A stretch of DNA of 64,000 nt from Sedimenticola selenatireducens (lineage in GTDB: Bacteria > Pseudomonadota > Gammaproteobacteria > Chromatiales > Chromatiaceae), in the NCBI RefSeq assembly GCF_007625115.1, contig NZ_VMNH01000004.1:1-64000 (forward strand), written 5' to 3'. Under the pieces are notes generated by a model, which saw nothing but the letters and a program-made list of their open reading frames with translations, ran no database searches and was not told the DNA's origin. Shown here in pieces: positions 1 to 9,232 of this stretch (position 1 is the stretch's first letter; each line of letters starts with the position of its first letter). The position numbers and the translations under genes are program-made.

Positions 1-123
1 CGCCGGTTCGACCTGTTTGCCATTACACAGCTTACTTCGCAATCGTTAAGATAAGACTACCTCTTTTGTTTAGTTTGCTATTACCGGATTCAGTTCCGGG
101 TCATAATCCACACCCTTAGCTAG

Positions 124-201
124 GTAGGGTGGGCACGTTTTTTGTGCCCACGTGCATGCTCCATAATTACCGCGTGGGCACACACGGCGTGCCCACCCTA
201 C
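124..201. repeat. Nested inverted repeat, REP/BIME-like
   Basis: The outer arms 124-137 and 188-201 are perfect 14-base reverse complements (GTAGGGTGGGCACG / CGTGCCCACCCTAC). Inside, 144-152 and 173-181 are also reverse complements, so the element can fold as two tandem hairpins of TGGGCAC / GTGCCCA (130-136 with 144-150, 175-181 with 189-195). It lies just beyond the stop of the ketoacyl synthase gene. Paired-hairpin elements of this kind are typical of REP/BIME families mobilised by RAYT transposases. The sequence differs from the repeats around the RAYT at 19.5 kb, so it is a second family. A role as a bidirectional terminator is possible, but the only T-run is inside the first loop. Confidence 0.75.
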
Positions 202-205
202 GGAT

Positions 206-1411
206 CTAAAACCGGGTAATAACCTGCACAGCGTTTAAGCCACCAAAGGCAAATGAGTTGGATATAGCGGTGTTAACCTTATGCTCACGTGCGTTATTGG
301 GAACATAGTCAAGATCACACCCCTCCCCTGGGCCTGTGAAATTTATAGTGGGCGGTACAACACTATCCTGTATAGCTAATACCGTGGCGATAAACTCCAA
401 TCCACCGGAGGCACCCAATGCGTGCCCATGCATTGACTTGGTGGAGGAGATTATCAACTTGTCGGCGTGCGATTTAAAGACAAGATGCAGTGCTTCTGTT
501 TCAGTTCGGTCGTTGGCCTGTGTACCGGTACCGTGGGCATTCACATAATCCACATCCTGATAATCAATCTCTGCATCCAGTAGTGCGGCAGTAATCGCGC
601 GCGCGGCACCCTGGGCTGAGGGATCTGTTATGTGGCCGGCATCAGAGGACATACCCGAGCCCGCTAATCTTGCATAGATACGCGCTGAACGTTTTTTCGC
701 ATGCGCTTCTGATTCCAGTACCACCATGCCCGCGCCCTCGCCTAACACGAGTCCGCTTCTATCCTGAGAGAAAGGTCTGCAGTTATCAGAAGAGATCACG
801 CGGAGTGCTTCCCAAGACTTAATAAGACCAAATGTAAAAGGTGCATCCGTGCCGCCTGCAACGGCCACATCGACAATACCGGAACGTATCATCAGTGCGG
901 CCTGGGCTATCGCATGATTGGCAGATGAACAGGCACTTGAAACAGTGAATACAGGTCCCTGAATACCCAACTGCATACTTACCTGACTGGCAGCAGCACT
1001 TGGCATTCCTCTTGGGATGGTGAAGGGATGGGCACGGTTTTTTTGTTGTTTATAGAGATGATCATAGGTCATCTCATCGGTCTCTTTTCCGCCGCAACCT
1101 GTACCAATGACGGCAGCCGCCTGTGTCAGCGCTTCTGCATCCAGGCCGGCATCCACGACAGATTCCCTGGCAGCGATCAAAGCGAACTGACTGTAGCGAT
1201 CGAGTAACGGAAGATCTTTCTGCGCAAAGAAGGTGGCCGGTTCAAATCCTTTGACCTGTGCTCCCAGCGCCATTTTCAGTGCGCCTGGGGCAAATCCTTG
1301 CAAAATATCGATACCACTCTGCCCTGTTTTTATTGCCTGCCAAAAAGCTTCGCTATTCAATCCCAGGGCAGATATTGACCCAAGTCCGGTAATAACAACG
1401 CGATTACTCAT
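206..1411 (-). CDS. Beta-ketoacyl-ACP synthase II-like (FabF family)
   Basis: A condensing enzyme that would extend an acyl chain on ACP with malonyl-ACP in the cytoplasm. At 401 residues it is close to FabF length. The Cys-His-His triad of KAS I/II enzymes is visible: Cys161 in SSACSSA, His293 in NAHGTGT, and Lys325/His330 in STKSMHGH. The start codon overlaps the stop of the upstream ACP gene by four bases (ATGA), so the two are translationally coupled. It is not in a fab cluster but next to RpfC- and RpfF-type genes. I infer a specialised role, perhaps shaping the acyl-ACP pool for a fatty-acid signal, rather than bulk fatty acid synthesis. Housekeeping FabF remains possible but is less likely given the neighbours. 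Confidence 0.88.
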   Translation of the reverse strand: MSNRVVITGLGSISALGLNSEAFWQAIKTGQSGIDILQGFAPGALKMALGAQVKGFEPATFFAQKDLPLLDRYSQFALIAARESVVDAGLDAEALTQAAAVIGTGCGGKETDEMTYDHLYKQQKNRAHPFTIPRGMPSAAASQVSMQLGIQGPVFTVSSACSSANHAIAQAALMIRSGIVDVAVAGGTDAPFTFGLIKSWEALRVISSDNCRPFSQDRSGLVLGEGAGMVVLESEAHAKKRSARIYARLAGSGMSSDAGHITDPSAQGAARAITAALLDAEIDYQDVDYVNAHGTGTQANDRTETEALHLVFKSHADKLIISSTKSMHGHALGASGGLEFIATVLAIQDSVVPPTINFTGPGEGCDLDYVPNNAREHKVNTAISNSFAFGGLNAVQVITRF

Positions 1412-1659
1412 ACCGCTGTCTTATTATCCAACAATATCCTGACGCCATTTACGATATCTTGCACGGTCCGAAGGTTTTCCAGCTCATCATTTGGCACTTC
1501 AATATCGCAGATCTCTTCCACTTCATAGACAATGGTTATGGCGTCCAGTGATGTCACGCCCAGATCCTGCAGTGAGGTCTCCAGTGTGATGGAGTCTGCA
1601 TCAATCATTTTCTGGTTGGCAATCGCGGTTTTTACTATAGTTTCAATGTCTGAACTCAT
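1408..1659 (-). CDS. Acyl carrier protein
   Basis: A small acidic four-helix carrier of 83 residues that would hold acyl chains on phosphopantetheine. The attachment site is Ser37 in the sequence VTSLDAI, where housekeeping AcpP has DSL; the change from Asp to Thr before the serine marks it as a specialised ACP. A weak ribosome binding site (GGAAG) lies about nine bases before the ATG. It is the first gene of a two-gene operon with the ketoacyl synthase, and is divergent from the sensor kinase gene, which starts 81 bases away on the other strand. The likely partners are the coupled synthase and possibly the RpfF-type enzyme, since that family acts on acyl-ACP thioesters. Confidence 0.9.
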   Translation of the reverse strand: MSSDIETIVKTAIANQKMIDADSITLETSLQDLGVTSLDAITIVYEVEEICDIEVPNDELENLRTVQDIVNGVRILLDNKTAV

Positions 1660-1740
1660 GATATATGCTTCCGTTTATATTTCGAATTAGACTGGATTGC
1701 CTATCAGTGACATCCAAATCCACTGTAACATCACTCAAAT

Positions 1741-4299
1741 ATGAATAGCAATCCTATTTCCATATTCACGCTTATCGAAAAGAAGTTCTGCGAACTCGCC
1801 CATATTCTGCGTAGTCGCCCTGATAGTGAACATGAACAAGCGGCTGTCAGAATCATTATACAAGTCGTGCTTTTTGTCTATGTGTTGGCCTCCGGTCCAT
1901 CTGCTAACGCAGTTGATGGGGACTGGTACTTTATCCTGACATTTATTTCGCTGTTTATCATCCTCTCATCTACCCTGTTCATTGCCATTCTAATATGGCC
2001 AGACAAATCACCTTTACGTCGTGTGATAGGTATTTTTGCGGATGTTTCAGCATTCAGCTTTGGTCTCGCCCTGACAGGTGAGCTTGGCGCACCCTGGTAT
2101 GCGGTCTATCTTTGGATCACCTTTGGAAATGGTTTTCGCTATGGTGAAAAATACCTCTTATTATCCGGCATACTCTCTGTTATCGGTTTTAGTACCGTTA
2201 TCCTTGTCACTCCTTACTGGCAACAAAATTTACCGCTTGGTATTGGCCTGCTTATATCACTTATCATTTTGCCGGGTTATGCCGCCAAGCTGACAAAAAG
2301 AATCCATTTTGAACGCCGACGCGCAGAAGCCGCCAATCATGCCAAGAGTGAATTTCTTGCTCGCATGAGCCATGAAATACGTACACCACTCAATGGCATT
2401 ATTGGTACAGGCGAGCTACTAAAAAACAGTCAGCTCAATCCAGTCGATCGCGAGTATGTTGATACTATCTATACATCTGGTCATACCCTGTTACGCCTGA
2501 TCGAAGACATACTTGATATTTCAAAAATCGAAGCAGGAAAACTGGAAATTGAGCATACCCCGTTTGATTTTTATGCATTGATTAACAGCACCATAAAGAT
2601 GCTATCAACTCAGGTGAATTCCAGAAAAGTTAAGCTCTATAGTTTTATTGATCCTGACATCCCCTTCAGACTGATAGGTGACCCACTGCATCTGCGCCAG
2701 GTATTGATTAATCTGGTCGGTAACGCCATTAAATTTACTGAGACGGGTCACATAGAACTGCGCTGCACGAAACACGAGAGCAGAAGTGATGGCGTATCAA
2801 TTCGTGTCGAAGTTACAGATACGGGCATTGGTATTCCTGAAGAAATTCAGGCCAAAATATTTGAAAAGTTTACCCAGGCAGATGGAAGTACAACCAGGCG
2901 TTTTGGTGGAACGGGCTTAGGTACAACCATAGCAAAGCAGCTGGTTGAATTAATGGGCGGTAAGATTGGTATAGAGAGCATGCTCGGTCATGGCAGTACC
3001 TTCTGGTTTGAGCTAACACTTGAGCCACAGGATAAGATCGTATCTGATACTGAGATGCAACTGATGCAGCAATGTCGCGTGTTGAGGCTTGCTCAAACGC
3101 ATGAGACTGAACAGAGCATCGCCTCTCATGCACTCTATGGATGGGGCGTACAACTGGACGATGTAACGGATCCGAGTGAGGCCTTAGCACGGCTAAAGTT
3201 GGCCTCGCGGAAAGCCAATCCATTTCATTTACTATTGATTGATTGCCTGCCCTACTGTTCACAGGTGGCAACCCTTATTGAGGAGCTACTGAAGGACAAC
3301 ACATATCATGAAACGGTCATTCTATTAATTTCACCCGACACAGATGACAACACAGCAGCCTTGCCCACGGCAATTCGTCAGCACATTCATACGTTAAGTA
3401 ATCCTGCAGACAAGATCCATCTTTTCAATATACTGCACGCTTCTCATGTTGTGGATCACACTGCTCATAACAGTAGCGATGAAAACGACCTTGTGGTAGA
3501 TACCAATGAACAGCATCAAACACTTGAAATACTCATGGCTGAGGATAATGCCATTAATCGCCTGGTACTTGGGCGAATGCTGGATCAAGCGGGACACAAA
3601 TATCAGCAAGTAGAGGATGGACAAGAATTACTGGATGCACTGGAGACCCGACACTACGATCTCGTTATTGCCGACATGCAGATGCCGCAATTAGGTGGCC
3701 TTGAGGCCTTTAAGATCTTTCAGTTTGCGCACCCTGACAACAAGATCCCCTTCATCATACTCACGGCAAACGCTACGGTAGAGAGCAGAAGAGCTTGCGA
3801 AGAGGCGGGAATTAAATGGTTTCTAACCAAACCCGTATCGGCAAAGAGGCTTTATCAAGTCATCCATTCATCAGTTAACAACCGTACTGAAGAAAAGCGT
3901 ATTGAAGAGCTGCATCCCTCTGATCGTGCCGATCCTGATCAAACAATCCTCAATCAAGCAACCATTGATGAGCTGATCTCTCTTGCTCCTAATCAAGCGT
4001 TCCTGATCAAATTATTAAATAAAATGAAACAGGATGGTGCACATTTAATCGAAGAGATGTCGGCAGCCGTAATCGCCAACAATCCCGACAATTTCAATGC
4101 GCACGCCCATGCATTGAAAGGCTCAGCCGCCAATCTCGGCATGATTCAACTCCACGCACAAGCCCTTGCAGCAGAGCGCCTGTCAAACACCCAACTTGCG
4201 GACCTTGGAATGTCGCAGGTCGACAGTATCAAATCCGCCTTTAATCAGGGCATAGAAGCATTATCAATACTCTTTAAAAACCCCCGGATAATGGTTTAA
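1741..4299 (+). CDS. rpfC: RpfC-type hybrid sensor histidine kinase
   Basis: A membrane sensor kinase of 852 residues. In order: an N-terminal region with about five membrane segments (residues 35-185) containing FGNGFRYG, a motif I associate with the RpfC sensor region; HisKA with phospho-His211 in [10 protein letters not shown]; HATPase with N box (LVGNAIKFT) and G box (DTGIGIP); a degenerate receiver-like stretch (about 440-585) holding LLIDCLP but lacking the paired acidic residues; a true receiver with phospho-Asp645 in IADMQMP; and a C-terminal Hpt domain with His790 in [11 protein letters not shown]. This is the RpfC layout apart from the extra degenerate receiver. It is convergent with the RpfF-type gene 33 bases downstream. 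RpfC proteins sense DSF and hold RpfF in check by contact. No clear Shine-Dalgarno precedes the ATG. The partner regulator RpfG is absent from the window. Confidence 0.85.
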   Translation: MNSNPISIFTLIEKKFCELAHILRSRPDSEHEQAAVRIIIQVVLFVYVLASGPSANAVDGDWYFILTFISLFIILSSTLFIAILIWPDKSPLRRVIGIFADVSAFSFGLALTGELGAPWYAVYLWITFGNGFRYGEKYLLLSGILSVIGFSTVILVTPYWQQNLPLGIGLLISLIILPGYAAKLTKRIHFERRRAEAANHAKSEFLARMSHEIRTPLNGIIGTGELLKNSQLNPVDREYVDTIYTSGHTLLRLIEDILDISKIEAGKLEIEHTPFDFYALINSTIKMLSTQVNSRKVKLYSFIDPDIPFRLIGDPLHLRQVLINLVGNAIKFTETGHIELRCTKHESRSDGVSIRVEVTDTGIGIPEEIQAKIFEKFTQADGSTTRRFGGTGLGTTIAKQLVELMGGKIGIESMLGHGSTFWFELTLEPQDKIVSDTEMQLMQQCRVLRLAQTHETEQSIASHALYGWGVQLDDVTDPSEALARLKLASRKANPFHLLLIDCLPYCSQVATLIEELLKDNTYHETVILLISPDTDDNTAALPTAIRQHIHTLSNPADKIHLFNILHASHVVDHTAHNSSDENDLVVDTNEQHQTLEILMAEDNAINRLVLGRMLDQAGHKYQQVEDGQELLDALETRHYDLVIADMQMPQLGGLEAFKIFQFAHPDNKIPFIILTANATVESRRACEEAGIKWFLTKPVSAKRLYQVIHSSVNNRTEEKRIEELHPSDRADPDQTILNQATIDELISLAPNQAFLIKLLNKMKQDGAHLIEEMSAAVIANNPDNFNAHAHALKGSAANLGMIQLHAQALAAERLSNTQLADLGMSQVDSIKSAFNQGIEALSILFKNPRIMV

Positions 4300-4332
4300 G
4301 CCTAATCGGTTTAAAACAAACAGATGACAATC

Positions 4333-5238
4333 TCACGCGCTCTGTACCTGATGCCGAACATCCATTGATTCCCTGGAAGATGACCAGCGTTTATTCTGCG
4401 CATTCACCAGATACTCCATCAATCGTAGATTTTTGTCAGACAGCTTCATCGCCGTATCTACCCAGATATTGACCACATCCATCAACTCTTTGTAAGAGAG
4501 TGGATTAAACTGTTCCATCACCTTTTCAAGCCCTTCAAAACCGGTACTCCTGACATGCTGGTGACGTATGAACTCACGCACAGCAGCGACACCTTTTCCA
4601 TCATCAACCACCTGATCAATAACACCGAGATCAAACAATTCATCTGCCGTATAGACTTTACCGCTGGAAATGATGCGCTTCGCCATGGCTGGCGCAATTC
4701 TCCGCGCCAGAAAACTGAAAGCGCCCATACCGGGAAACATGCCAAAGACCGTCTCTGGAAAGCCAAACTTTGCACTGCGCTCCGCAATCAACACATTGGC
4801 TGCAAGGGCTGCTTCAAATCCACCGCCTAAAGTCTCTCCCTGAACCAAAGCAATAGTGGTGAAAGGCAGGTCATAACCGGTTATGGATGCGTAAAGGATA
4901 TCAATGCAATCCTTGGCATAATCGGCCAGTCTCACCCTATCTTTTACTCGTATGAGTTTTATAAAAAGATCCAGATCCCCCCCCAGACAAAACACACCCG
5001 GCTGAGTAGAACAGAGTATCTGATAACGCAGCCGTTCAGGGTCCTCAGATTCATGGCCTTTCTTTGCAATGGATGAAATTAATGATTGAACTTGTTGCAG
5101 ATCATTGATGAGTCCATTGCTGATGCAAGGCCTATCGGGGTATCGCAGTTTTGCCCATACGGCGTGGTATTCTGAGTCAAACTCCAGATCGACATGTGCT
5201 AATCCAGTGTTTTTTGCCAATTTCATTTGCTGCTTCAT
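4333..5238 (-). CDS. rpfF: RpfF-type DSF synthase (crotonase fold)
   Basis: Predicted dual dehydratase/thioesterase making a cis-2-unsaturated fatty acid signal from 3-hydroxyacyl-ACP. The two catalytic glutamates of the family are present 20 residues apart, Glu142 in GGGFEAA and Glu162 in FGFPET; Xanthomonas RpfF has Glu141 and Glu161. The CoA/ACP oxyanion region reads PGVFCLGGDLDLF, as in RpfF rather than ordinary enoyl-CoA hydratase. I chose the ATG at 5238 because GGAGTGGGAGAA lies just before it; an in-frame start at 5292 would add 18 residues with no ribosome binding site. The result is 301 residues, near the 289 of Xanthomonas RpfF. It faces the RpfC-type kinase gene convergently, whereas Xanthomonas has the two co-directional. 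Confidence 0.87.
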   Translation of the reverse strand: MKQQMKLAKNTGLAHVDLEFDSEYHAVWAKLRYPDRPCISNGLINDLQQVQSLISSIAKKGHESEDPERLRYQILCSTQPGVFCLGGDLDLFIKLIRVKDRVRLADYAKDCIDILYASITGYDLPFTTIALVQGETLGGGFEAALAANVLIAERSAKFGFPETVFGMFPGMGAFSFLARRIAPAMAKRIISSGKVYTADELFDLGVIDQVVDDGKGVAAVREFIRHQHVRSTGFEGLEKVMEQFNPLSYKELMDVVNIWVDTAMKLSDKNLRLMEYLVNAQNKRWSSSRESMDVRHQVQSA

Positions 5239-5889
5239 TTCTCCCACTCCTAATCGATGAAAAGAAAAACAGGGGAAATCCCAAACACACAACGTCAGCC
5301 TTCTCCGGCATTGTTACCCATCACTACTTATTAAAATTTGGCTGGCCTTGTAAAGGAATCCCATAACAAACAGGCAATTCCTATGCCTATCTACTGATTC
5401 AGTAACCTAAAGCCTCCACTTAGGTTGCCATGTATTATTTGAATTTTGTATCTGTGACTACTTATACCTTAATCACAAAACAGGCTTTTCACGCATCCTT
5501 TTATGATATCTGGGCTGCAGTTCACCAATGGCATAGTTACATATCAACCTGACAATCCCTATTGTCTAAGATCATCAACATTGCAAAAAAACATTATCCT
5601 TTAGTCATATCAATAAGCTGTCAAACAAACTTAACTTAGAGTCTACAAAGCAACGCTACAACTTGCACTAAAAGCAACACCAAGTTCCTCATACTCTAAT
5701 CAGGAAGCGTCTAATAGAGGCATGATATTCCCATAAAATTATTATAGTTTAAGGAGAGGCCTGTACGGCACGCCGTTTTTTGCGAAGAGTGGCAACAGTT
5801 TGCCGGCCAACTCCGGCCACAGTTGCCACAAATAAAGGTCACACAGTCAACATTTTCTTGATTGCCGTAAGATTTGTATCAACCGATGG
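5239..5889. other. Gene-free AT-rich interval with one hairpin
   Basis: About 650 bases without a convincing gene on either strand. It must hold the rpfF promoter (minus strand, right side of the gene) and the 3' end of the hrpB transcript. The only structure I see is an inverted repeat with arms GTGGCAAC (5789-5796) and GTTGCCAC (5822-5829), with further imperfect pairing inward (GCCGG / CCGGC). It has no U-run on either strand, so I do not call it a terminator. Confidence 0.6.
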
Positions 5890-8403
5890 CTATTTATTTT
5901 TCGGACGGACACGTGATGTAGGCACGGCCGTATAAGGATCTTCTGGCCAGTAATGCTTGGGATATCGCCCTTTCAACTCTTTCCTGACTTCGGCATAGGT
6001 ACGCTGCCAGAATCCAGCAAGATCTTGTGTGACCTGAATCGGGCGTTGCGCCGGGGAGAGCAGGTGCAGTATCACCGGAACAGTGCCATTACAGAGAGTG
6101 GGTGTCTGTTGTAGACCAAATAACGCCTGCAGTTTTACCGCTAAAATGGGTGGCTGACCGGCATGGTACTCAATCCTTTTACGGGTCCCACAGGGCAAGT
6201 CGAGATGAGTGGGGGCGAGTTTATCCAGATTTTTCTGCTGCTCCCAACTCAGCATACTTTTCAGTATTCCACCGAGATCAAGTTTTTTCAGATAATCCAC
6301 TCTTGTTACGCCCTTAAGCCAGGGCGCCAACCACGCTTCAAGTTGGTCCAGAAGGGTCACATCAGATAGATCAGGCCATTTGTCATTCGGAAGCCATTCA
6401 CGCACTGAGGCCACCCGCTCGCGCCACTGCAACGTTTCGTCACTCCAGGGCAAACTCACAATACCCATTTGTCTTATCCCACTGAGCATTGCCTCGCAGG
6501 TGAGTGTAAATTCCGGATCCGGTAACAAACGGGCTGACAGGACGACCGCCCCAAGCCGCTCTTCCTCTCGTGCCAGAACCGCCCTGTTTGCAGGGTCCCA
6601 GGTTACACGAGAGCAGGTTTGTATATGCGTCTCTTGTGTCTCTCTGATCTGATCAACTGCAATCGGGGCAGCCAGATAAGCACGACCGTCGCGTTTTCCA
6701 GCATCCATGGCCGCTATAACCAGATACTCATGCCGTGAAAGCGGATCACCTTCAGGTAATTGTACGGCACGACCGGTAACCAGCAGATACCGACTATCAG
6801 CAGTCGAGGCACGTTTGGCAATCCGATCAGGAAACGCCAGTGCAAGTAATCCTCCAACTCCCAATGCAGACTTCACATCATTAGCCTGTTTGTGTTGTAG
6901 ACGTCGTCCCCATTGCCTGATCGCACGATCCACTTGTTTACAAGCCTGCAAATCAAGCAACTTGGCATGTGCAGCTTGCCGCCCACTTTTACGCCAGCTC
7001 ATCAGAAGCTGAATGCGCTCCACAATATCAATACTACGAATTTCTCCTGGCACACGCCTAAGAATGTCCCGCTCACTCAGCAATCCAGCCAGATCCAGTG
7101 CCAACGCTCTTTCGCCAGAAGCGCTCGAAAGCATGTGGGCGAGCCGTGGATGCAGGGCAAGCCCAACCATATGCTGACCCGCTTTTGTGATGCGATTTTG
7201 TACATCCAACGCATCCAATCGCTGAAGCAGCGCTTGTGCCTGGGCGAAGGCACCTGCAGGAGGCATATCGAGCCACTGCAGCTCAGATGGAGTGCTCACA
7301 CCCCAGAGCGCCAGCTCCAACACCATCGGCGCCAAATCCGCCTCTATGAGTTCAGGAGGATGAAAGGCCGGTAGTCTACCCTCTTCGACCAAACTCCAGA
7401 GACGGTAGCAAACACCAGGCCCCTGTCTTCCGGCACGCCCCGCACGCTGGGTAGCAGAGGCCTTGGAGACGCGTATAGTCTCAAGACGTGTCAACCCACT
7501 ATTCGGATCAAACCGGGGGCGTCGTGACCAGCCACTATCCACCACCGTCGTGACGCCCTCAATCGTCAAACTGGTCTCAGCAATTGAGGTGGAGAGTATG
7601 ATGCGTCGTCTGTCGGGTTGTGGCGTCAACACCGCATCCTGCTCTGCTCGACTTAACTCCCCATACAGCGGCAGCACCTTCACATCATTCGGTAACTGCT
7701 GTTTTAAAGCAGCTTCAGCACGACGAATCTCTCCTGTGCCAGGGAGAAATACAAGAATATCTCCGGCTGTTTCACGAACCGCTCTGAGCACACCACTTAC
7801 CAGTAAATCATCTGTATTCAGCTGTGACGCCCTTTCCAGATAGCGACACTCCACCGGAAAGCTCTGCCCTTCGGCGGTGATGACAGGCGCACCGCCTAAC
7901 AGGGTTGATACCGCATCCGTATCGAGCGTGGCAGACATCACCAGCAGGCGCAGATCTTCCCGCAGGTTTTGTATGACATCCAGGGTAAACGCAAGTGACA
8001 GATCGGCTTGCAGACTCCGCTCATGGAACTCGTCGAATATTATCAGGCCAATGGAAGCCAATTCAGGGTCATCCTGAAGTCGGCGCGTCAAAATACCCTC
8101 TGTCACCACCTCAATACGGGTTTTAGACGAGACCTGACGATCAAATCTTACTTGATACCCTACGCGTTCACCGACCTTCTCATTGAGGAGCTGAGCCATA
8201 CGCTGGGCAGCGGCACGGGCCGCCAACCGCCTGGGTTCGAGCATCAGAATCTGTTTGCCTTCAAGCCAGGACTGTTTAATCAGCGCCAAAGGCACTAGCG
8301 TGGTCTTGCCGGACCCAGGAGGTGCGGCGAGTACCACCTTGTGACGAGTCTCAAGTGCCTCAGCGAGCCCGGGTAAAAGAGGGGTAATTGGCAATTCGAG
8401 CAT
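5890..8403 (-). CDS. hrpB: ATP-dependent RNA helicase HrpB
   Basis: A DEAH-family helicase of 837 residues, close to E. coli HrpB. Motif I is PPGSGKT (residues 28-34), motif II is DEFH (124-127), motif III is MSATLD, and motif VI is QRAGRAGRQGPG. The C-terminal half has the HrpB-specific region after the helicase lobes. Its substrate is not established; HrpB proteins are usually dispensable. It is divergent from ybaK, with about 100 bases between the starts, and has no operon partner. Confidence 0.95.
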   Translation of the reverse strand: MLELPITPLLPGLAEALETRHKVVLAAPPGSGKTTLVPLALIKQSWLEGKQILMLEPRRLAARAAAQRMAQLLNEKVGERVGYQVRFDRQVSSKTRIEVVTEGILTRRLQDDPELASIGLIIFDEFHERSLQADLSLAFTLDVIQNLREDLRLLVMSATLDTDAVSTLLGGAPVITAEGQSFPVECRYLERASQLNTDDLLVSGVLRAVRETAGDILVFLPGTGEIRRAEAALKQQLPNDVKVLPLYGELSRAEQDAVLTPQPDRRRIILSTSIAETSLTIEGVTTVVDSGWSRRPRFDPNSGLTRLETIRVSKASATQRAGRAGRQGPGVCYRLWSLVEEGRLPAFHPPELIEADLAPMVLELALWGVSTPSELQWLDMPPAGAFAQAQALLQRLDALDVQNRITKAGQHMVGLALHPRLAHMLSSASGERALALDLAGLLSERDILRRVPGEIRSIDIVERIQLLMSWRKSGRQAAHAKLLDLQACKQVDRAIRQWGRRLQHKQANDVKSALGVGGLLALAFPDRIAKRASTADSRYLLVTGRAVQLPEGDPLSRHEYLVIAAMDAGKRDGRAYLAAPIAVDQIRETQETHIQTCSRVTWDPANRAVLAREEERLGAVVLSARLLPDPEFTLTCEAMLSGIRQMGIVSLPWSDETLQWRERVASVREWLPNDKWPDLSDVTLLDQLEAWLAPWLKGVTRVDYLKKLDLGGILKSMLSWEQQKNLDKLAPTHLDLPCGTRKRIEYHAGQPPILAVKLQALFGLQQTPTLCNGTVPVILHLLSPAQRPIQVTQDLAGFWQRTYAEVRKELKGRYPKHYWPEDPYTAVPTSRVRPKNK

Positions 8404-8505
8404 CAGCGGGACAATGACAAAAGAGTCATGGTGACATGATTATTTGAGATCAGCGGCAACTCTTTTATCATAGCGTTATTTAAGTGATTCACAACATTAC
8501 ACACC

Positions 8506-8988
8506 ATGAGTAAGAGTAAGTCGCCGGTTACACCTGCCATCCGCATGTTAAGAACGCATAAAGTTCCGTTCACCGATCATCTATATCGTTACGAAGATGG
8601 TGGTGGTACCCGGGTTTCAGCCAGGGAGTTAGGCGTTGATGAGCATACGGTGATTAAGACACTCATCATGGAAGATGAAAATAATAATCCCCTCATTGTG
8701 TTGATGCATGGCGACTGCGAAGTGTCGACCAAATCGCTCGCACGCTGTATTGGCGTAAAATCCATCGTCCCTTGTAAACCGGTCGTAGCGGATCGTCACT
8801 CCGGTTACCAGATAGGTGGGACGTCACCGTTTGGCACACGGAAGACGATGACGGTCTACTGTGAAGCGAGTATCTTAGCACTCGACAAGATTTATATTAA
8901 TGGCGGAAAAAGGGGCTACCTGATTGCGATTTCACCTGCAGATTTGAAGCGCGTGCTCAATCCCATACCGGTATCCGCAATCCAATAG
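8506..8988 (+). CDS. ybaK: Cys-tRNA(Pro)/Cys-tRNA(Cys) deacylase YbaK
   Basis: A 160-residue trans-editing protein that hydrolyses Cys-tRNA(Pro) made by mischarging prolyl-tRNA synthetase. The YbaK fold is supported by the N-terminal MLRTHKVPF stretch, the conserved VIKTLIME segment with the catalytic-region lysine, and the glycine-rich GGTSPFGTRK loop near residues 104-113. Length matches E. coli YbaK (159). It stands alone, divergent from hrpB and convergent with the small membrane protein gene. Confidence 0.92.
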   Translation: MSKSKSPVTPAIRMLRTHKVPFTDHLYRYEDGGGTRVSARELGVDEHTVIKTLIMEDENNNPLIVLMHGDCEVSTKSLARCIGVKSIVPCKPVVADRHSGYQIGGTSPFGTRKTMTVYCEASILALDKIYINGGKRGYLIAISPADLKRVLNPIPVSAIQ

Positions 8989-9003
8989 GATGAGCAACGG
9001 GCG

Positions 9004-9189
9004 TTATTGTTTTTTTCTACTCGTCAGTACCACCAGTCCCAATGCCCCAAAAAATGCTGCAACGATCGCGTTGTTCTTACTCAATCCCAGTGCGAGAGCG
9101 GCGTAGCCCGCTACACCCCCGCCGATAGCACTAAAGGCAAGACTGCGCATGAAACGACAGACGGCGCAGGAGGGTTGATTATCTGCCAT
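9004..9189 (-). CDS. Small two-helix membrane protein, unknown
   Basis: A 61-residue protein with two predicted membrane helices (about residues 15-34 and 38-56), a basic tail (SRKKQ) and a CAVC pair at residues 8-11. I do not recognise the family. It follows the SMC-like ATPase gene on the same strand by 43 bases and may be the last gene of that operon. Good helix composition and spacing argue for a real gene; its short length keeps the call moderate. Confidence 0.6.
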   Translation of the reverse strand: MADNQPSCAVCRFMRSLAFSAIGGGVAGYAALALGLSKNNAIVAAFFGALGLVVLTSRKKQ

Positions 9190-9232
9190 GCGTACAATCC
9201 AGATTCAAAAAAGTATAACCGCCATCATCCAA

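Noticed and set aside
5789-5829. Rho-independent terminator for hrpB
   Set aside because: The inverted repeat has no T-run on the minus strand after the hairpin.
6380-8298. Several plus-strand open frames over hrpB
   Set aside because: They are antisense to a complete helicase with all motifs, lack ribosome binding sites and have no recognisable domain.
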